From the NCBI RefSeq assembly GCF_003130705.1, contig NZ_CP021354.1, positions 868,001 to 932,000 of the forward strand: a stretch of DNA of 64,000 nucleotides, given 5' to 3'. Shown piece by piece: positions 28,016 through 36,261 of this stretch. The notes below the pieces were generated by a model. That model had not been told where the DNA came from and ran no database searches. It was given only the letters and a program-made list of their open reading frames with translations. The stretch comes from Rhodococcus oxybenzonivorans (GTDB lineage: Bacteria > Actinomycetota > Actinomycetes > Mycobacteriales > Mycobacteriaceae). The position numbers were made by a program, and so were the translations under genes. Each line of letters starts with the position of its first letter. Positions within the stretch are counted from its first letter, which is position 1.

Positions 28016-28633
28016 ATGATGACTGCACCCCGAATCGACGAGACGTCCAAGACCGGACGCCGGGCCGAGCTGCTCGAGATCGCGGCCCAGCTGTTCGCGG
28101 AGCGTGGTCTGCGGGCCACCACCGTCCGTGATATCGCCGACGCAGCCGGCATCTTGTCGGGCAGCCTCTACCACCACTTCGACTCCAAGGAATCGATGGT
28201 CGACGAGATACTGCGAGACTTCCTGGACGACCTGTTCGGCAAATACCGCGAGATCGTGGCGTCCGGGCGCAATAGCCGCGCGACCCTCGAAGCCTTGGTC
28301 ACCACTTCGTACGAGGCGATCGACACGTCGCATTCCGCGGTGGCGATCTATCAGGACGAGGTCAAGCACCTCGTCGCCAACGAACGCTTCGCCTATCTGG
28401 CGGAACTGAACACCGAATTCCGCGAGCTGTGGGTCGGTGTGCTCGAGGCCGGTGTGCGGGACGGCAGCTTCCGCCCCGACATCGACGTCGAACTCGCCTT
28501 CCGCTTCATGCGCGACACCGCCTGGGTCGCCGTGCGCTGGTACCGGCCCGGCGGCTCCCTGACCGTCGACACGGTCGCCAAGCAGTACCTCTCGATAGTC
28601 CTCGACGGACTCGCGAGCCCCAGAACCATCTGA
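28016..28633 (+). CDS. kstR2: TetR-family repressor KstR2
   Basis: This 205-residue TetR regulator represses the genes for steroid C/D-ring degradation and responds to HIP-CoA. The helix-turn-helix covers ATTVRDIADAAGILSGSLYHHFDSKESM (about residues 39-66), typical of KstR2. A perfect KstR2 operator immediately upstream and another between fadD3 and fadE30 support the call. An ATG one codon later (28019) is an alternative start. fadA6 follows 13 bp downstream. Confidence 0.92.
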   Translation: MMTAPRIDETSKTGRRAELLEIAAQLFAERGLRATTVRDIADAAGILSGSLYHHFDSKESMVDEILRDFLDDLFGKYREIVASGRNSRATLEALVTTSYEAIDTSHSAVAIYQDEVKHLVANERFAYLAELNTEFRELWVGVLEAGVRDGSFRPDIDVELAFRFMRDTAWVAVRWYRPGGSLTVDTVAKQYLSIVLDGLASPRTI

Positions 28634-28646
28634 CTAGGAGTTCTCC

Positions 28647-29795
28647 ATGACCGAGGCATACATCGTCGACGCCGTCCGGACCCCGATCGGCAAGAAGAAC
28701 GGTGGCCTGTCCGGCGTGCACCCCGCAGACCTGGGTGCGCACGTCATCAAGGCGATCGTCAACCGCACCGGCATCGACCCCGCCGGCGTCGACGACGTCG
28801 TCTTCGGGTGCGTCGACGCGATCGGCGGCCAGGCGGGCAACATCGCACGGACGGCGTGGCTGGCGGCCGGATATCCGGAGGAGGTTCCGGGTGTCACCGT
28901 CGACCGTCAGTGCGGGTCGAGTCAGCAGGCCGTGCACTTCGGCGCACAGGCGATCCTCAGCGGCACCGCCGACCTCATTCTCGCCGGCGGCGTGCAGAAC
29001 ATGAGCCAGATCCCGATCGCGTCGGCGATGATGGTGGGGCAGCAGTACGGATTCGACACCCCGTTCGGCGGGTCGACGGGGTGGGTGGAGCGCTACGGCG
29101 ACCAGGAGGTGTCGCAGTTCCGCGGCGCGGAGTTGATCGCGGACAAGTGGGACATCAGCCGGGAGGAACTCGAGCGCTGGGCGTTGCAGAGCCACGAGCG
29201 CGCGCGGACGGCGATCGCGGAGGGCCGCTTCGACCGCGAGATCGTGCCGTTCGGGGAGGTGACGACGGACGAGGGTCCGCGTGAGACGAGCCTCGAGAAG
29301 ATGGCGTCGTTGAAGACCCTCACGGAGGGTGGCCGGTTGACGGCCGCAGTCGCGAGCCAGATCTCCGACGGCGCGAGCACGGTGCTTCTCGCGTCCGCTG
29401 AGGCCGTCGAGCGATACGGATTGACCCCACGTGCCCGCATCCATCACCTCAGTGCCCGCGGCGCGGACCCGATCTTCATGTTGAGTGCACCGATTCCGGC
29501 TACGCGCTACGCGTTGGAGAAGACGGGCCTGAGCATCGACGACATCGATCTCGTCGAAATCAACGAGGCCTTCGCCCCGGTGGTGCTCGCATGGATCAAG
29601 GAGATCGGGGCCGACCCGGCGAAGGTCAACGTGAACGGCGGCGCGATCGCCCTGGGACATCCGCTGGGCGCGACCGGCACCAAACTGATGGCAACACTGC
29701 TCAACGAACTCGAGCGCACCGGCGGCCGGTACGGTCTGCAGACCATCTGCGAGGGCGGCGGCACCGCCAACGCCACCATCATCGAACGACTGTGA
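28647..29795 (+). CDS. fadA6: Thiolase FadA6
   Basis: This 382-residue acetyl-CoA acyltransferase has catalytic Cys89 (VDRQCGSSQQA), His338 (AIALGHPLGATG) and Cys368 (QTICEGGGTAN). FadA6 is placed late in the HIP pathway, where ring-opened C/D intermediates are thiolytically cleaved. The ATG is preceded by TAGGAG and lies directly downstream of kstR2. Its TGA stop is part of the GTGAG that begins a family A palindrome. Confidence 0.9.
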   Translation: MTEAYIVDAVRTPIGKKNGGLSGVHPADLGAHVIKAIVNRTGIDPAGVDDVVFGCVDAIGGQAGNIARTAWLAAGYPEEVPGVTVDRQCGSSQQAVHFGAQAILSGTADLILAGGVQNMSQIPIASAMMVGQQYGFDTPFGGSTGWVERYGDQEVSQFRGAELIADKWDISREELERWALQSHERARTAIAEGRFDREIVPFGEVTTDEGPRETSLEKMASLKTLTEGGRLTAAVASQISDGASTVLLASAEAVERYGLTPRARIHHLSARGADPIFMLSAPIPATRYALEKTGLSIDDIDLVEINEAFAPVVLAWIKEIGADPAKVNVNGGAIALGHPLGATGTKLMATLLNELERTGGRYGLQTICEGGGTANATIIERL

Positions 29796-29831
29796 GTACT
29801 TATTAACCTCCCATGGTTAATAAGTACTCAC
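29792..29831. repeat. Intergenic palindromic repeat, family A copy 2
   Basis: Perfect 17-bp arms (GTGAGTACTTATTAACC at 29792-29808, complement at 29815-29831) overlap the fadA6 stop codon. The arms are identical to those at 4469-4518. It separates the steroid operon from the hydrogenase operon and is a likely terminator. Confidence 0.88.
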
Positions 29832-29886
29832 GGGCGCGAAGCGCTACGCTCGATGGAGAGGTGACGAGTCCGTAAGCGGGGTCGTG

Positions 29887-30216
29887 ATGCACGAACTGGC
29901 AATCACCCAGAGCGTCGTCGATGCCGTCTGCGAGAAAGCCGCCGGACGGACCGTTCACAGTGTGCGGGTCCAGGTGGGCGCCCTGACCGCGGTGGTCGCC
30001 GATTCGATGCAGTTCTGTTTCGAGTTGGTCACGGAAGGGACTGTGGCGCATGGGGCCCGACTCGACATCGACCACTCGCCGGGCAGCGCGCAGTGCCGCG
30101 AGTGCGGCACCACTTTCTCGCTCACCGACCTGGTGTTGCTGTGTCCGTGTGGAAGTGCCGATGTCGAGGTCACCTCGGGCCGGGAATTACGAATCCTCTC
30201 GATGGAAGTGAGCTGA
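29887..30216 (+). CDS. hypA: Hydrogenase nickel-insertion protein HypA
   Basis: This 109-residue protein delivers nickel to the large subunit of [NiFe] hydrogenase together with HypB. The N-terminal nickel site MHELAITQ is intact (His2, Glu3). The zinc ribbon is Cys70-x2-Cys73 and Cys86-x-Cys88 (CPCGS), the second pair being one residue shorter than in enterobacterial HypA. I use the ATG at 29887; a GTG directly precedes it. First gene of the hydrogenase operon. Confidence 0.93.
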   Translation: MHELAITQSVVDAVCEKAAGRTVHSVRVQVGALTAVVADSMQFCFELVTEGTVAHGARLDIDHSPGSAQCRECGTTFSLTDLVLLCPCGSADVEVTSGRELRILSMEVS

Positions 30217-30221
30217 GGCGT

Positions 30222-31019
30222 ATGTGCGCCACCTGCGGATGCGGCGACGACACCGGTACCAGGGTCAGCCGCCCCCACACCCACGAGCACCCGCACGACC
30301 ACGAGCACCCGCACGACCACGAGCACCCGCACGACCACCCGCACGACCACGAGCACCCGCACGAGCACGAGCACGAGCATGAGACGGTCACCCTCGAGCA
30401 GAAGGTGCTGGCCAAGAACGACCTGACGGCCGAGCGCAACCGGGCCTGGCTGGCCGAACGGGGCGTGCTCGCGCTGAACATGATGAGTTCCCCCGGGTCC
30501 GGGAAGACCACCTTGCTCGAGCGGACCATCGCCGACATCGGCGGACACCGTCCGGTCTCGGTGATCGAGGGAGATCAGGAGACGATGCTCGACGCCAACC
30601 GGATCGAGGCGACGGGTTGCGCTGTCGTGCAGGTGAACACGGGCGCGGGGTGTCACCTGGACGCGGAGATGATGCGCGATGCGCTGACGGCGCTCGATCC
30701 CGGCCCGAACTCGTTGTTGTTCATCGAGAACGTGGGAAACCTGGTGTGCCCGGCGCTGTTCGACCTCGGGGAGCGGTCCCGGGTGGTGGTGATCTCCGTG
30801 ACCGAGGGCACCGACAAGCCGCTGAAATATCCGCACATGTTCGCTGCGGCGAATCTGGTGGTGGTCAACAAGTCGGACCTGTTGCCGTACGTCGACTTCG
30901 ACGTGGATCTCTGCACGAAGTATGCCCGGTCGGTGAATCCCCATCTCGAGGCGATCACCTTGTCCGCGACCACGGGACAGGGCATGCAGCAGTGGTACGA
31001 CTGGATCGCGGCGCAGTAA
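30222..31019 (+). CDS. hypB: Hydrogenase nickel GTPase HypB
   Basis: This 265-residue GTPase drives nickel insertion. It begins with the high-affinity nickel motif MCATCGCG, followed by a histidine-rich tract (residues 19-53) built from HEHPHD units, which can store nickel. The GTPase P-loop is SSPGSGKTT near residues 89-97, then EGDQET, the base motif NKSD and the metal-site segment TGAGCHLDAEM. The ATG lies five bases after hypA. Confidence 0.94.
   Translation: MCATCGCGDDTGTRVSRPHTHEHPHDHEHPHDHEHPHDHPHDHEHPHEHEHEHETVTLEQKVLAKNDLTAERNRAWLAERGVLALNMMSSPGSGKTTLLERTIADIGGHRPVSVIEGDQETMLDANRIEATGCAVVQVNTGAGCHLDAEMMRDALTALDPGPNSLLFIENVGNLVCPALFDLGERSRVVVISVTEGTDKPLKYPHMFAAANLVVVNKSDLLPYVDFDVDLCTKYARSVNPHLEAITLSATTGQGMQQWYDWIAAQ
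30285..30380 (+). repeat. In-frame 18-bp tandem repeat encoding the HypB histidine tract
   Basis: Three perfect tandem copies of GAGCACCCGCACGACCAC (30285-30338) are followed by shortened copies down to GAGCAC units. All keep the reading frame, so copy number could change the metal-binding tract without frameshift. Confidence 0.85.
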
Positions 31020-31106
31020 CGGTCATGGCTGAACTGGCCCGATGTACCTGAGGGCCGTTGACACGCGAACACCGTGAGGAGCTAAATAGGGAATAGCGTC
31101 ACACAG

Positions 31107-32225
31107 GTGGGCCGACGGTCGACCCCGGTGGCGACAGGAGCCGTGTTCGGCTCCGGAAAGCGACCTGCTATGCCGACACAGGAAGCAATCAAAGCCGAGG
31201 AAACCCTGATCCACGTCCTGTGGATCAACGCGGGACTCAGCTGCGACGGGGATTCGGTGGCCTTGACCGCTGCCACTCAGCCCAGTGTCGAGGAAATCGC
31301 TCTCGGCGCTCTGCCGGGCCTGCCGAAGGTGGCCGTGCACTGGCCGCTGATCGACTTCGAATGTGGGCCCGAGGGCGGCGCCGACGACTTCATCGAGTGG
31401 TTCTGGAAGGCCGACCGCGGCGAACTGGAACCTTTCGTACTGGTCGTCGAGGGGTCGATCCCCAATGAGCAACTTCACGACGAGGGGTACTGGTGCGGTT
31501 TCGGCAACAACCCGGAGACCGGTCAGCCCGTCACGACGAGTGAGTGGCTCGACAAGCTGGCTCCCAAAGCGACGGCAATCGTGGCGGCCGGTACGTGCGC
31601 GACGTACGGCGGTATCCACGCGATGGCCGGCAACCCGACGGGAGCGATGGGCGTCCCTGATTACCTCGGCTGGGATTGGAAATCGAAGGCGGGCATTCCG
31701 ATCGTGTGTGTACCGGGTTGCCCGATCCAGCCGGACAATCTGTCCGAGACGTTGACCTATCTGCTGTACATGGCCACCGAACAGGCGCCGATGATTCCGC
31801 TCGACGACGCGCTGCGTCCGCAGTGGCTGTTCGGAAGCACAGTTCACGAGGGCTGTGACCGGGCCGGGTACTACGAGCAGGGCGACTTCGCCACCGAGTA
31901 CGGCTCACCCAAGTGCATCGTCAAGCTCGGCTGCTGGGGGCCCGTCGTCAAATGCAACGTCCCCAAGCGTGGGTGGATCAACGGTGTGGGCGGTTGCCCG
32001 AACGTGGGCGGAATCTGCATCGGTTGCACGATGCCGGGATTCCCGGACAAGTTCATGCCTTTCATGGACGAGCCGCCCGGCGGAAGGCTGTCCACGACCG
32101 CATCCGGTCTGTACGGCTCCGCGATCCGCAGTCTGCGCAGAATCACCAAGAACACCTTGGACAAAGAGCCGCAGTGGCGTAGCCGCGGCACGAAACTGAC
32201 CACAGGCGCCACTCGCACCTGGTAG
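31107..32225 (+). CDS. hhyS: [NiFe] uptake hydrogenase small subunit, group 1h
   Basis: This 372-residue electron-transfer subunit carries the Fe-S clusters of a high-affinity, oxygen-tolerant 'actinobacterial' hydrogenase. The first cluster region reads NAGLSCDGDS (Cys46, Asp49). This group is known for an aspartate in proximal-cluster coordination. Further ligands lie in AAGTCATYGG, PGCPIQPDNL and the C-terminal GWINGVGGCPNVGGICIGCTMPGFPD. No Tat signal is visible, so the enzyme should face the cytoplasm, unlike classical group 1 enzymes. The GTG at 31107 begins a conserved N-terminus; an ATG at 31170 is a weaker alternative. Confidence 0.92.
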   Translation: MGRRSTPVATGAVFGSGKRPAMPTQEAIKAEETLIHVLWINAGLSCDGDSVALTAATQPSVEEIALGALPGLPKVAVHWPLIDFECGPEGGADDFIEWFWKADRGELEPFVLVVEGSIPNEQLHDEGYWCGFGNNPETGQPVTTSEWLDKLAPKATAIVAAGTCATYGGIHAMAGNPTGAMGVPDYLGWDWKSKAGIPIVCVPGCPIQPDNLSETLTYLLYMATEQAPMIPLDDALRPQWLFGSTVHEGCDRAGYYEQGDFATEYGSPKCIVKLGCWGPVVKCNVPKRGWINGVGGCPNVGGICIGCTMPGFPDKFMPFMDEPPGGRLSTTASGLYGSAIRSLRRITKNTLDKEPQWRSRGTKLTTGATRTW

Positions 32226-32254
32226 CCCAGCTCGGGCCTCTGAGAGGTACGTCG

Positions 32255-34048
32255 ATGACAACGATCATTCCGGATCCTTCGCACAAGACGGAAACCGATG
32301 GCTTGGTGGAGATGGCGTGGGATCCGATCACACGCATCGTCGGCAGCCTCGGTATCTACACGAAGATCGACTTCAAGCAGAAGGAAGTCGTGGAGTGCCA
32401 CAGCACGTCCTCGATTTTCCGCGGCTATTCGATCTTCATGAAAGGAAAGGATCCGCGCGACGCCCACTTCATCACAAGCCGCATCTGCGGTATCTGCGGC
32501 GACAACCACGCCACCTGTTCGTGTTATTGCCAGAACATGGCGTACGGCGTGCAGCCGCCGCATATCGGCGAATGGATCGTCAATCTCGGTGAAGCCGCTG
32601 AATACATGTTCGACCACAACATCTTCCAGGAAAATCTGGTCGGTGTGGACTTCTGCGAGAAGATGGTCTCGGAGACGAACCCCGGGGTGCTCGCGCAGGC
32701 GGAGAACACTCCGGCGCCGCACGCCGGGGACCACGGTTACCGGACCATCGCCGACATCATGCGATCGCTCAACCCGTTCACCGGCGAGTTCTACCGCGAG
32801 GCGCTGCAGGTCAGCCGTTGGACGCGGGAAATGTTCTGCCTCATGGAAGGACGGCACGTCCATCCGTCGACGCTGTATCCGGGAGGTGTGGGCACGTCGG
32901 CGACCGTCCAGTTGATGACCGACTACGTGTCCCGCCTGATGCGCTACGTCGAATTCATGAAGAAGGTCGTCCCCATGCACGACGACCTGTTCGACTTCTT
33001 CTACGAGGCCATTCCGGGGTATGAGAACGTCGGACTCCGTCGCACTCTGCTCGGCTGCTGGGGGTCGTTCCAGGATCCGGCGGTGTGCAACTTCGAGTAC
33101 AAGGACATGGAGAACTGGGGCCGGTCCATGTTCGTCACTCCCGGTGTCATCGTGGACGGCAAACTCGTGACGACTTCCCTCGTGGACATCAACCTCGGTA
33201 TCCGCATCCTTCTGGGCAGCTCGTACTACGACGACTGGACCGACCAGGAGATGTTCGTCGAGAAGGACCCGCTGGGTAACACAGTCGATCGCCGGCATCC
33301 CTGGAACCAGCACACCAACCCGCATCCGCAGAAGCGGGACATGGACGAGAAGTACAGCTGGGTGATGTCGCCGCGATGGTACGACGGCAAGGACTATCTC
33401 GCCCTCGATACCGGTGGTGGTCCGCTCGCCCGACTCTGGAGTACGGCCCTCGCGCAGTTGGTGGATATCGGTTACGTGCAGTCGACGGGCCACAGTGTGA
33501 AGATCAACCTGCCGAAGACGGCGCTGAAGGGCCCGGTCGAGCTGGAGTGGAACATTCCGCGGCACGGCAGTAACACCCTCGAACGCAATCGTGCGAGGAC
33601 CTACTTCCAGGCGTATGCGGCGGCATGTGCCCTGCATTTCGCCGAGAAGGCGCTGGCCGAGATCCGGGCCGGGCACACCAAGACGTGGGAGAAGTTCGAC
33701 GTCCCCGACGAGGGAATCGGATGCGGCTTCACGGAGGCTGTGCGCGGAGTTCTGTCGCACCACATGGTAATTCGGGACGGTAAGATCGCGAACTACCATC
33801 CGTACCCCCCGACACCGTGGAACGCGAATCCCCGGGACAGTTACGGAACACCCGGCCCCTACGAGGATGCAGTGCAGAAGTCGCCCATCTTCGAGGAGAA
33901 CGACCGGGACCACTTCAAAGGCATCGACATCATGCGGACCGTCCGCAGTTTCGATCCGTGCCTGCCCTGTGGTGTCCACATGTATCTGGGAGAGGGAAAG
34001 ACACTGGAGAAGCTGCATTCGCCCACCCAGTCCGTGACCGGCGAGTGA
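32255..34048 (+). CDS. hhyL: [NiFe] uptake hydrogenase large subunit, group 1h
   Basis: This 597-residue catalytic subunit binds the Ni-Fe(CN)2CO centre with Cys78 and Cys81 (RICGICGDNH) and Cys569 and Cys572 (DPCLPCGVH). The protein continues 22 residues past His575, so it is made as a precursor whose tail is removed by the endopeptidase encoded at 37761. The sequence matches the group 1h enzymes that scavenge atmospheric hydrogen during starvation in mycobacteria and rhodococci. ATG preceded by GAGAGG. A long antisense open frame on the other strand is a composition artefact. Confidence 0.94.
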   Translation: MTTIIPDPSHKTETDGLVEMAWDPITRIVGSLGIYTKIDFKQKEVVECHSTSSIFRGYSIFMKGKDPRDAHFITSRICGICGDNHATCSCYCQNMAYGVQPPHIGEWIVNLGEAAEYMFDHNIFQENLVGVDFCEKMVSETNPGVLAQAENTPAPHAGDHGYRTIADIMRSLNPFTGEFYREALQVSRWTREMFCLMEGRHVHPSTLYPGGVGTSATVQLMTDYVSRLMRYVEFMKKVVPMHDDLFDFFYEAIPGYENVGLRRTLLGCWGSFQDPAVCNFEYKDMENWGRSMFVTPGVIVDGKLVTTSLVDINLGIRILLGSSYYDDWTDQEMFVEKDPLGNTVDRRHPWNQHTNPHPQKRDMDEKYSWVMSPRWYDGKDYLALDTGGGPLARLWSTALAQLVDIGYVQSTGHSVKINLPKTALKGPVELEWNIPRHGSNTLERNRARTYFQAYAAACALHFAEKALAEIRAGHTKTWEKFDVPDEGIGCGFTEAVRGVLSHHMVIRDGKIANYHPYPPTPWNANPRDSYGTPGPYEDAVQKSPIFEENDRDHFKGIDIMRTVRSFDPCLPCGVHMYLGEGKTLEKLHSPTQSVTGE

Positions 34049-34058
34049 CGAGGCAGGC

Positions 34059-34976
34059 ATGGAGGAGGCTGGAGTAGACGGCCCCGATCGCTGGCGGACC
34101 GCCGGTGAAAGGATCGACGCCCTCCTGGACGCCAGTTCGGCGGGCGGCGCGGTTGCCCGCGAACGCGCCGAGCAACTTGTCCGGGAGGTCGTCGAACTGT
34201 ACGGTGCGGGCCTGGAGCGGGTGCTCGAGATCGTCGGTGAGCAGGACCGCGCACTGGTCGACCGGCTCGCCGCCGACGAACTCGTCGCCAGTTTGCTGTT
34301 GGTCAACGGTCTGCATCCCCACGACGTCGAGACGAGGGTGGCCACCGCGCTGGACAGTGTGCGTCCGTATCTGGGTTCACACGGCGGTGACGTCGAATTG
34401 CTCGGTGTCACAGACGGAGTGGTACAACTGCGCCTCACGGGCAGTTGTCAGAGCTGCCCGTCTTCGGCGGTGACCTTGGAACTCGCTGTCAAGGACGCCG
34501 TGTATTCCGCCGCACCCGAGACGGTCGACATCGAAGTGGTCGGCGCGAAACCGGAGGCCGGGTCCGGGTTGATCGCCACGGAGTCGTTGTTCTCGCACGT
34601 TCATGCTCACGAGTCGGGAACCGGAACGTGGGTATCGGCGCCCGACATCGCGGACCTCGCGTCGGGGGAGGTCGGCGGTTTCTCGCTCGCGGGGTTGCCG
34701 GTGCTGGTGTGCCGGATCGGGGAGCAGCTGTTCGCGTTCCGCGACCGCTGCGCGGCGTGCACCAACTCACTGGCCGGGGCCACCCTGCAGCGGCGAGCAG
34801 GCGGCAAGGTCGGCGACGCCGTGCTCCGGTGTCCCACGTGCCGCGCGCATTTCGATCCCCGGGGCGCAGGAAAACGGCTCGACGGTGATCCCGAGGCCGA
34901 ACCACTGGCTCCACTGCCGGTTCTGGTCCGTGACGGCGTGATCTCCGTGGCGGTACCGGCCGCGGAGGTGGCGTGA
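34059..34976 (+). CDS. NifU-like / Rieske-like fusion protein of the hydrogenase operon
   Basis: The 305-residue protein joins a helical N-terminus (1-95), a NifU C-terminal domain with Cys130-x2-Cys133 (TGSCQSCPSS), and a Rieske-like fold after residue 190. The second cofactor site is unusual: where Rieske proteins have CxH and CxxH, this protein has Cys231-x2-Cys234 and Cys258-x2-Cys261, a four-cysteine rubredoxin-like set. It could carry electrons from the hydrogenase or help build its clusters. Related fusions occur in other group 1h operons. It lies ten bases after hhyL and overlaps the next gene. Confidence 0.8.
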   Translation: MEEAGVDGPDRWRTAGERIDALLDASSAGGAVARERAEQLVREVVELYGAGLERVLEIVGEQDRALVDRLAADELVASLLLVNGLHPHDVETRVATALDSVRPYLGSHGGDVELLGVTDGVVQLRLTGSCQSCPSSAVTLELAVKDAVYSAAPETVDIEVVGAKPEAGSGLIATESLFSHVHAHESGTGTWVSAPDIADLASGEVGGFSLAGLPVLVCRIGEQLFAFRDRCAACTNSLAGATLQRRAGGKVGDAVLRCPTCRAHFDPRGAGKRLDGDPEAEPLAPLPVLVRDGVISVAVPAAEVA

Positions 34977-35617
34977 TGGGCGCGTCCGGAAAAGGATTGA
35001 GGATTCTGCAGCGAATCGCCTCCCAACGTCCGCAAACCGTGGAAGGCGAACGGTGCGACATGTGTGCCGTCCCGATCGCCGACGCCCACCAGCACGTAGT
35101 GAACGTGTCGGAGAGACACCTGATGTGCGTGTGCCGCGGATGTTATCTGCTGTTCACCGACGACACGGCGGAGCTGCGTTTCCGCGCGGTACCCGACCGC
35201 TACCTGTCGTTCCCGAACTTCGCGCTGGCACCGGGGCGCTGGGACGAACTCGAGATTCCCGTAGGGCTCGCGTTCGTGTTCCGGAACTCCGCCCTGGGCA
35301 GGACGATCGCGTTCTATCCCGGGCCGGCCGGCGCCACCGAATCGGAACTTCCACTCGCCGCCTGGGACGACGTGCTCGCCGCCAACCCGGCGCTCACCCA
35401 GCTGTCGGCCGATACCGAAGCGCTGTTGTTGCGGGTGCCCGAACACGGTGGCGAACCCGAGTGTTTTCTCGTCCCGATCGACGCCTGCTACCAATTGGTG
35501 GGTGAGCTTCGCCGGCTGTGGCGAGGATTCGACGGCGGCCAGGATGCCCGCCGCGCCATCGACACTTTCTTCGACACGGTACGGTCCCGCAGCCGCGTCG
35601 CGAAGGAGCCGTCGTGA
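34976..35617 (+). CDS. DUF5947-like protein of the hydrogenase operon
   Basis: The 213-residue protein has no membrane segment. An N-terminal cysteine cluster (Cys27, Cys30, Cys51, Cys53, Cys56 in ERCDMCAVP and LMCVCRGCYLLF) suggests a zinc or Fe-S site. The rest is not recognisable beyond similarity to proteins that accompany group 1h hydrogenases (DUF5947). The start ATG overlaps the upstream stop by one base, and the end overlaps the next GTG, so it is translationally coupled on both sides. Its role in maturation or electron transfer is inferred from position only. Confidence 0.75.
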   Translation: MGASGKGLRILQRIASQRPQTVEGERCDMCAVPIADAHQHVVNVSERHLMCVCRGCYLLFTDDTAELRFRAVPDRYLSFPNFALAPGRWDELEIPVGLAFVFRNSALGRTIAFYPGPAGATESELPLAAWDDVLAANPALTQLSADTEALLLRVPEHGGEPECFLVPIDACYQLVGELRRLWRGFDGGQDARRAIDTFFDTVRSRSRVAKEPS

Positions 35618-36261
35618 CGGAGCTGTCGTTCGACGTCGAAGAGGTTCTTCCCGAACCGTATGCCGTCGTCCCCAATCTCACTGCCCGCCTTCGGGTGGCG
35701 GAGACGACGGGTGCCGTGGTGCATGCCATGGCCCTCCGGTGTCAAGTGCGGCTCGACCCACAGCGCCGTCGTTACACCGACCGGGAGGCCGAAGGGCTGC
35801 TCGACTTGTTCGGCCCGCGTGCGCGGTGGACAGCAACGTTGAAGCCTTTCCAGTGGATGGAGACCAGCACTGTCGCCCAGGGTTTCACCGGGTCGACCGT
35901 GGTGGACCTTCCGCTTCCGTGTACCTACGACTTCGAGGTGACGGCGTCGAAGTATCTGCACGCCCTCGAAGCCGCAGATTCACCGATCCCGTTGATGTTC
36001 CTGTTCAGTGGCACCGTCTTCACCCGGGGTGTTGCCGGGTTCGGTGTCGAACGAATTCCCTGGGACCGGGAGGCCACCTACGAACTGCCGGTGACCGTCT
36101 GGCGGGACCTGGTGTCGGCGCATTATCCGAACACGGGCTGGCTGCGCCTCGACCAGGACACGCTCGCGGCACTCGCGCGGTACAAATCGTCGCACGGCCT
36201 GATCGGGTTGGATGTTGCCGTCTCGGATCTGCTGCAGGGAGCCGGGGAGGTGATCGCATGA
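35614..36261 (+). CDS. DUF6084-like protein of the hydrogenase operon
   Basis: The 215-residue soluble protein resembles the DUF6084 family of group 1h hydrogenase operons. Features are an LSFDVEEVLPEPYAVVPNLTARLRV start and a beta-rich middle (CTYDFEVTASKYLHALEAADSPIPLMFLFSGTVF). No cofactor motif is seen. The GTG start overlaps the upstream stop and has AAGGAG six bases before it; the end overlaps the next ATG. Probably an assembly or structural factor; function unknown. Confidence 0.72.
   Translation: MTELSFDVEEVLPEPYAVVPNLTARLRVAETTGAVVHAMALRCQVRLDPQRRRYTDREAEGLLDLFGPRARWTATLKPFQWMETSTVAQGFTGSTVVDLPLPCTYDFEVTASKYLHALEAADSPIPLMFLFSGTVFTRGVAGFGVERIPWDREATYELPVTVWRDLVSAHYPNTGWLRLDQDTLAALARYKSSHGLIGLDVAVSDLLQGAGEVIA

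Noticed and set aside
30285..30380. Short tandem repeats as a CRISPR-like array
   Set aside because: Units are contiguous 18-mers without spacers and encode the in-frame histidine tract of HypB.
31871..34438. 855-codon open frame on the minus strand opposite the hydrogenase large subunit
   Set aside because: It has low-complexity, basic/serine-rich translation with no recognisable motif, and lies wholly antisense to a gene with all catalytic motifs. Long antisense frames are normal at this GC content.
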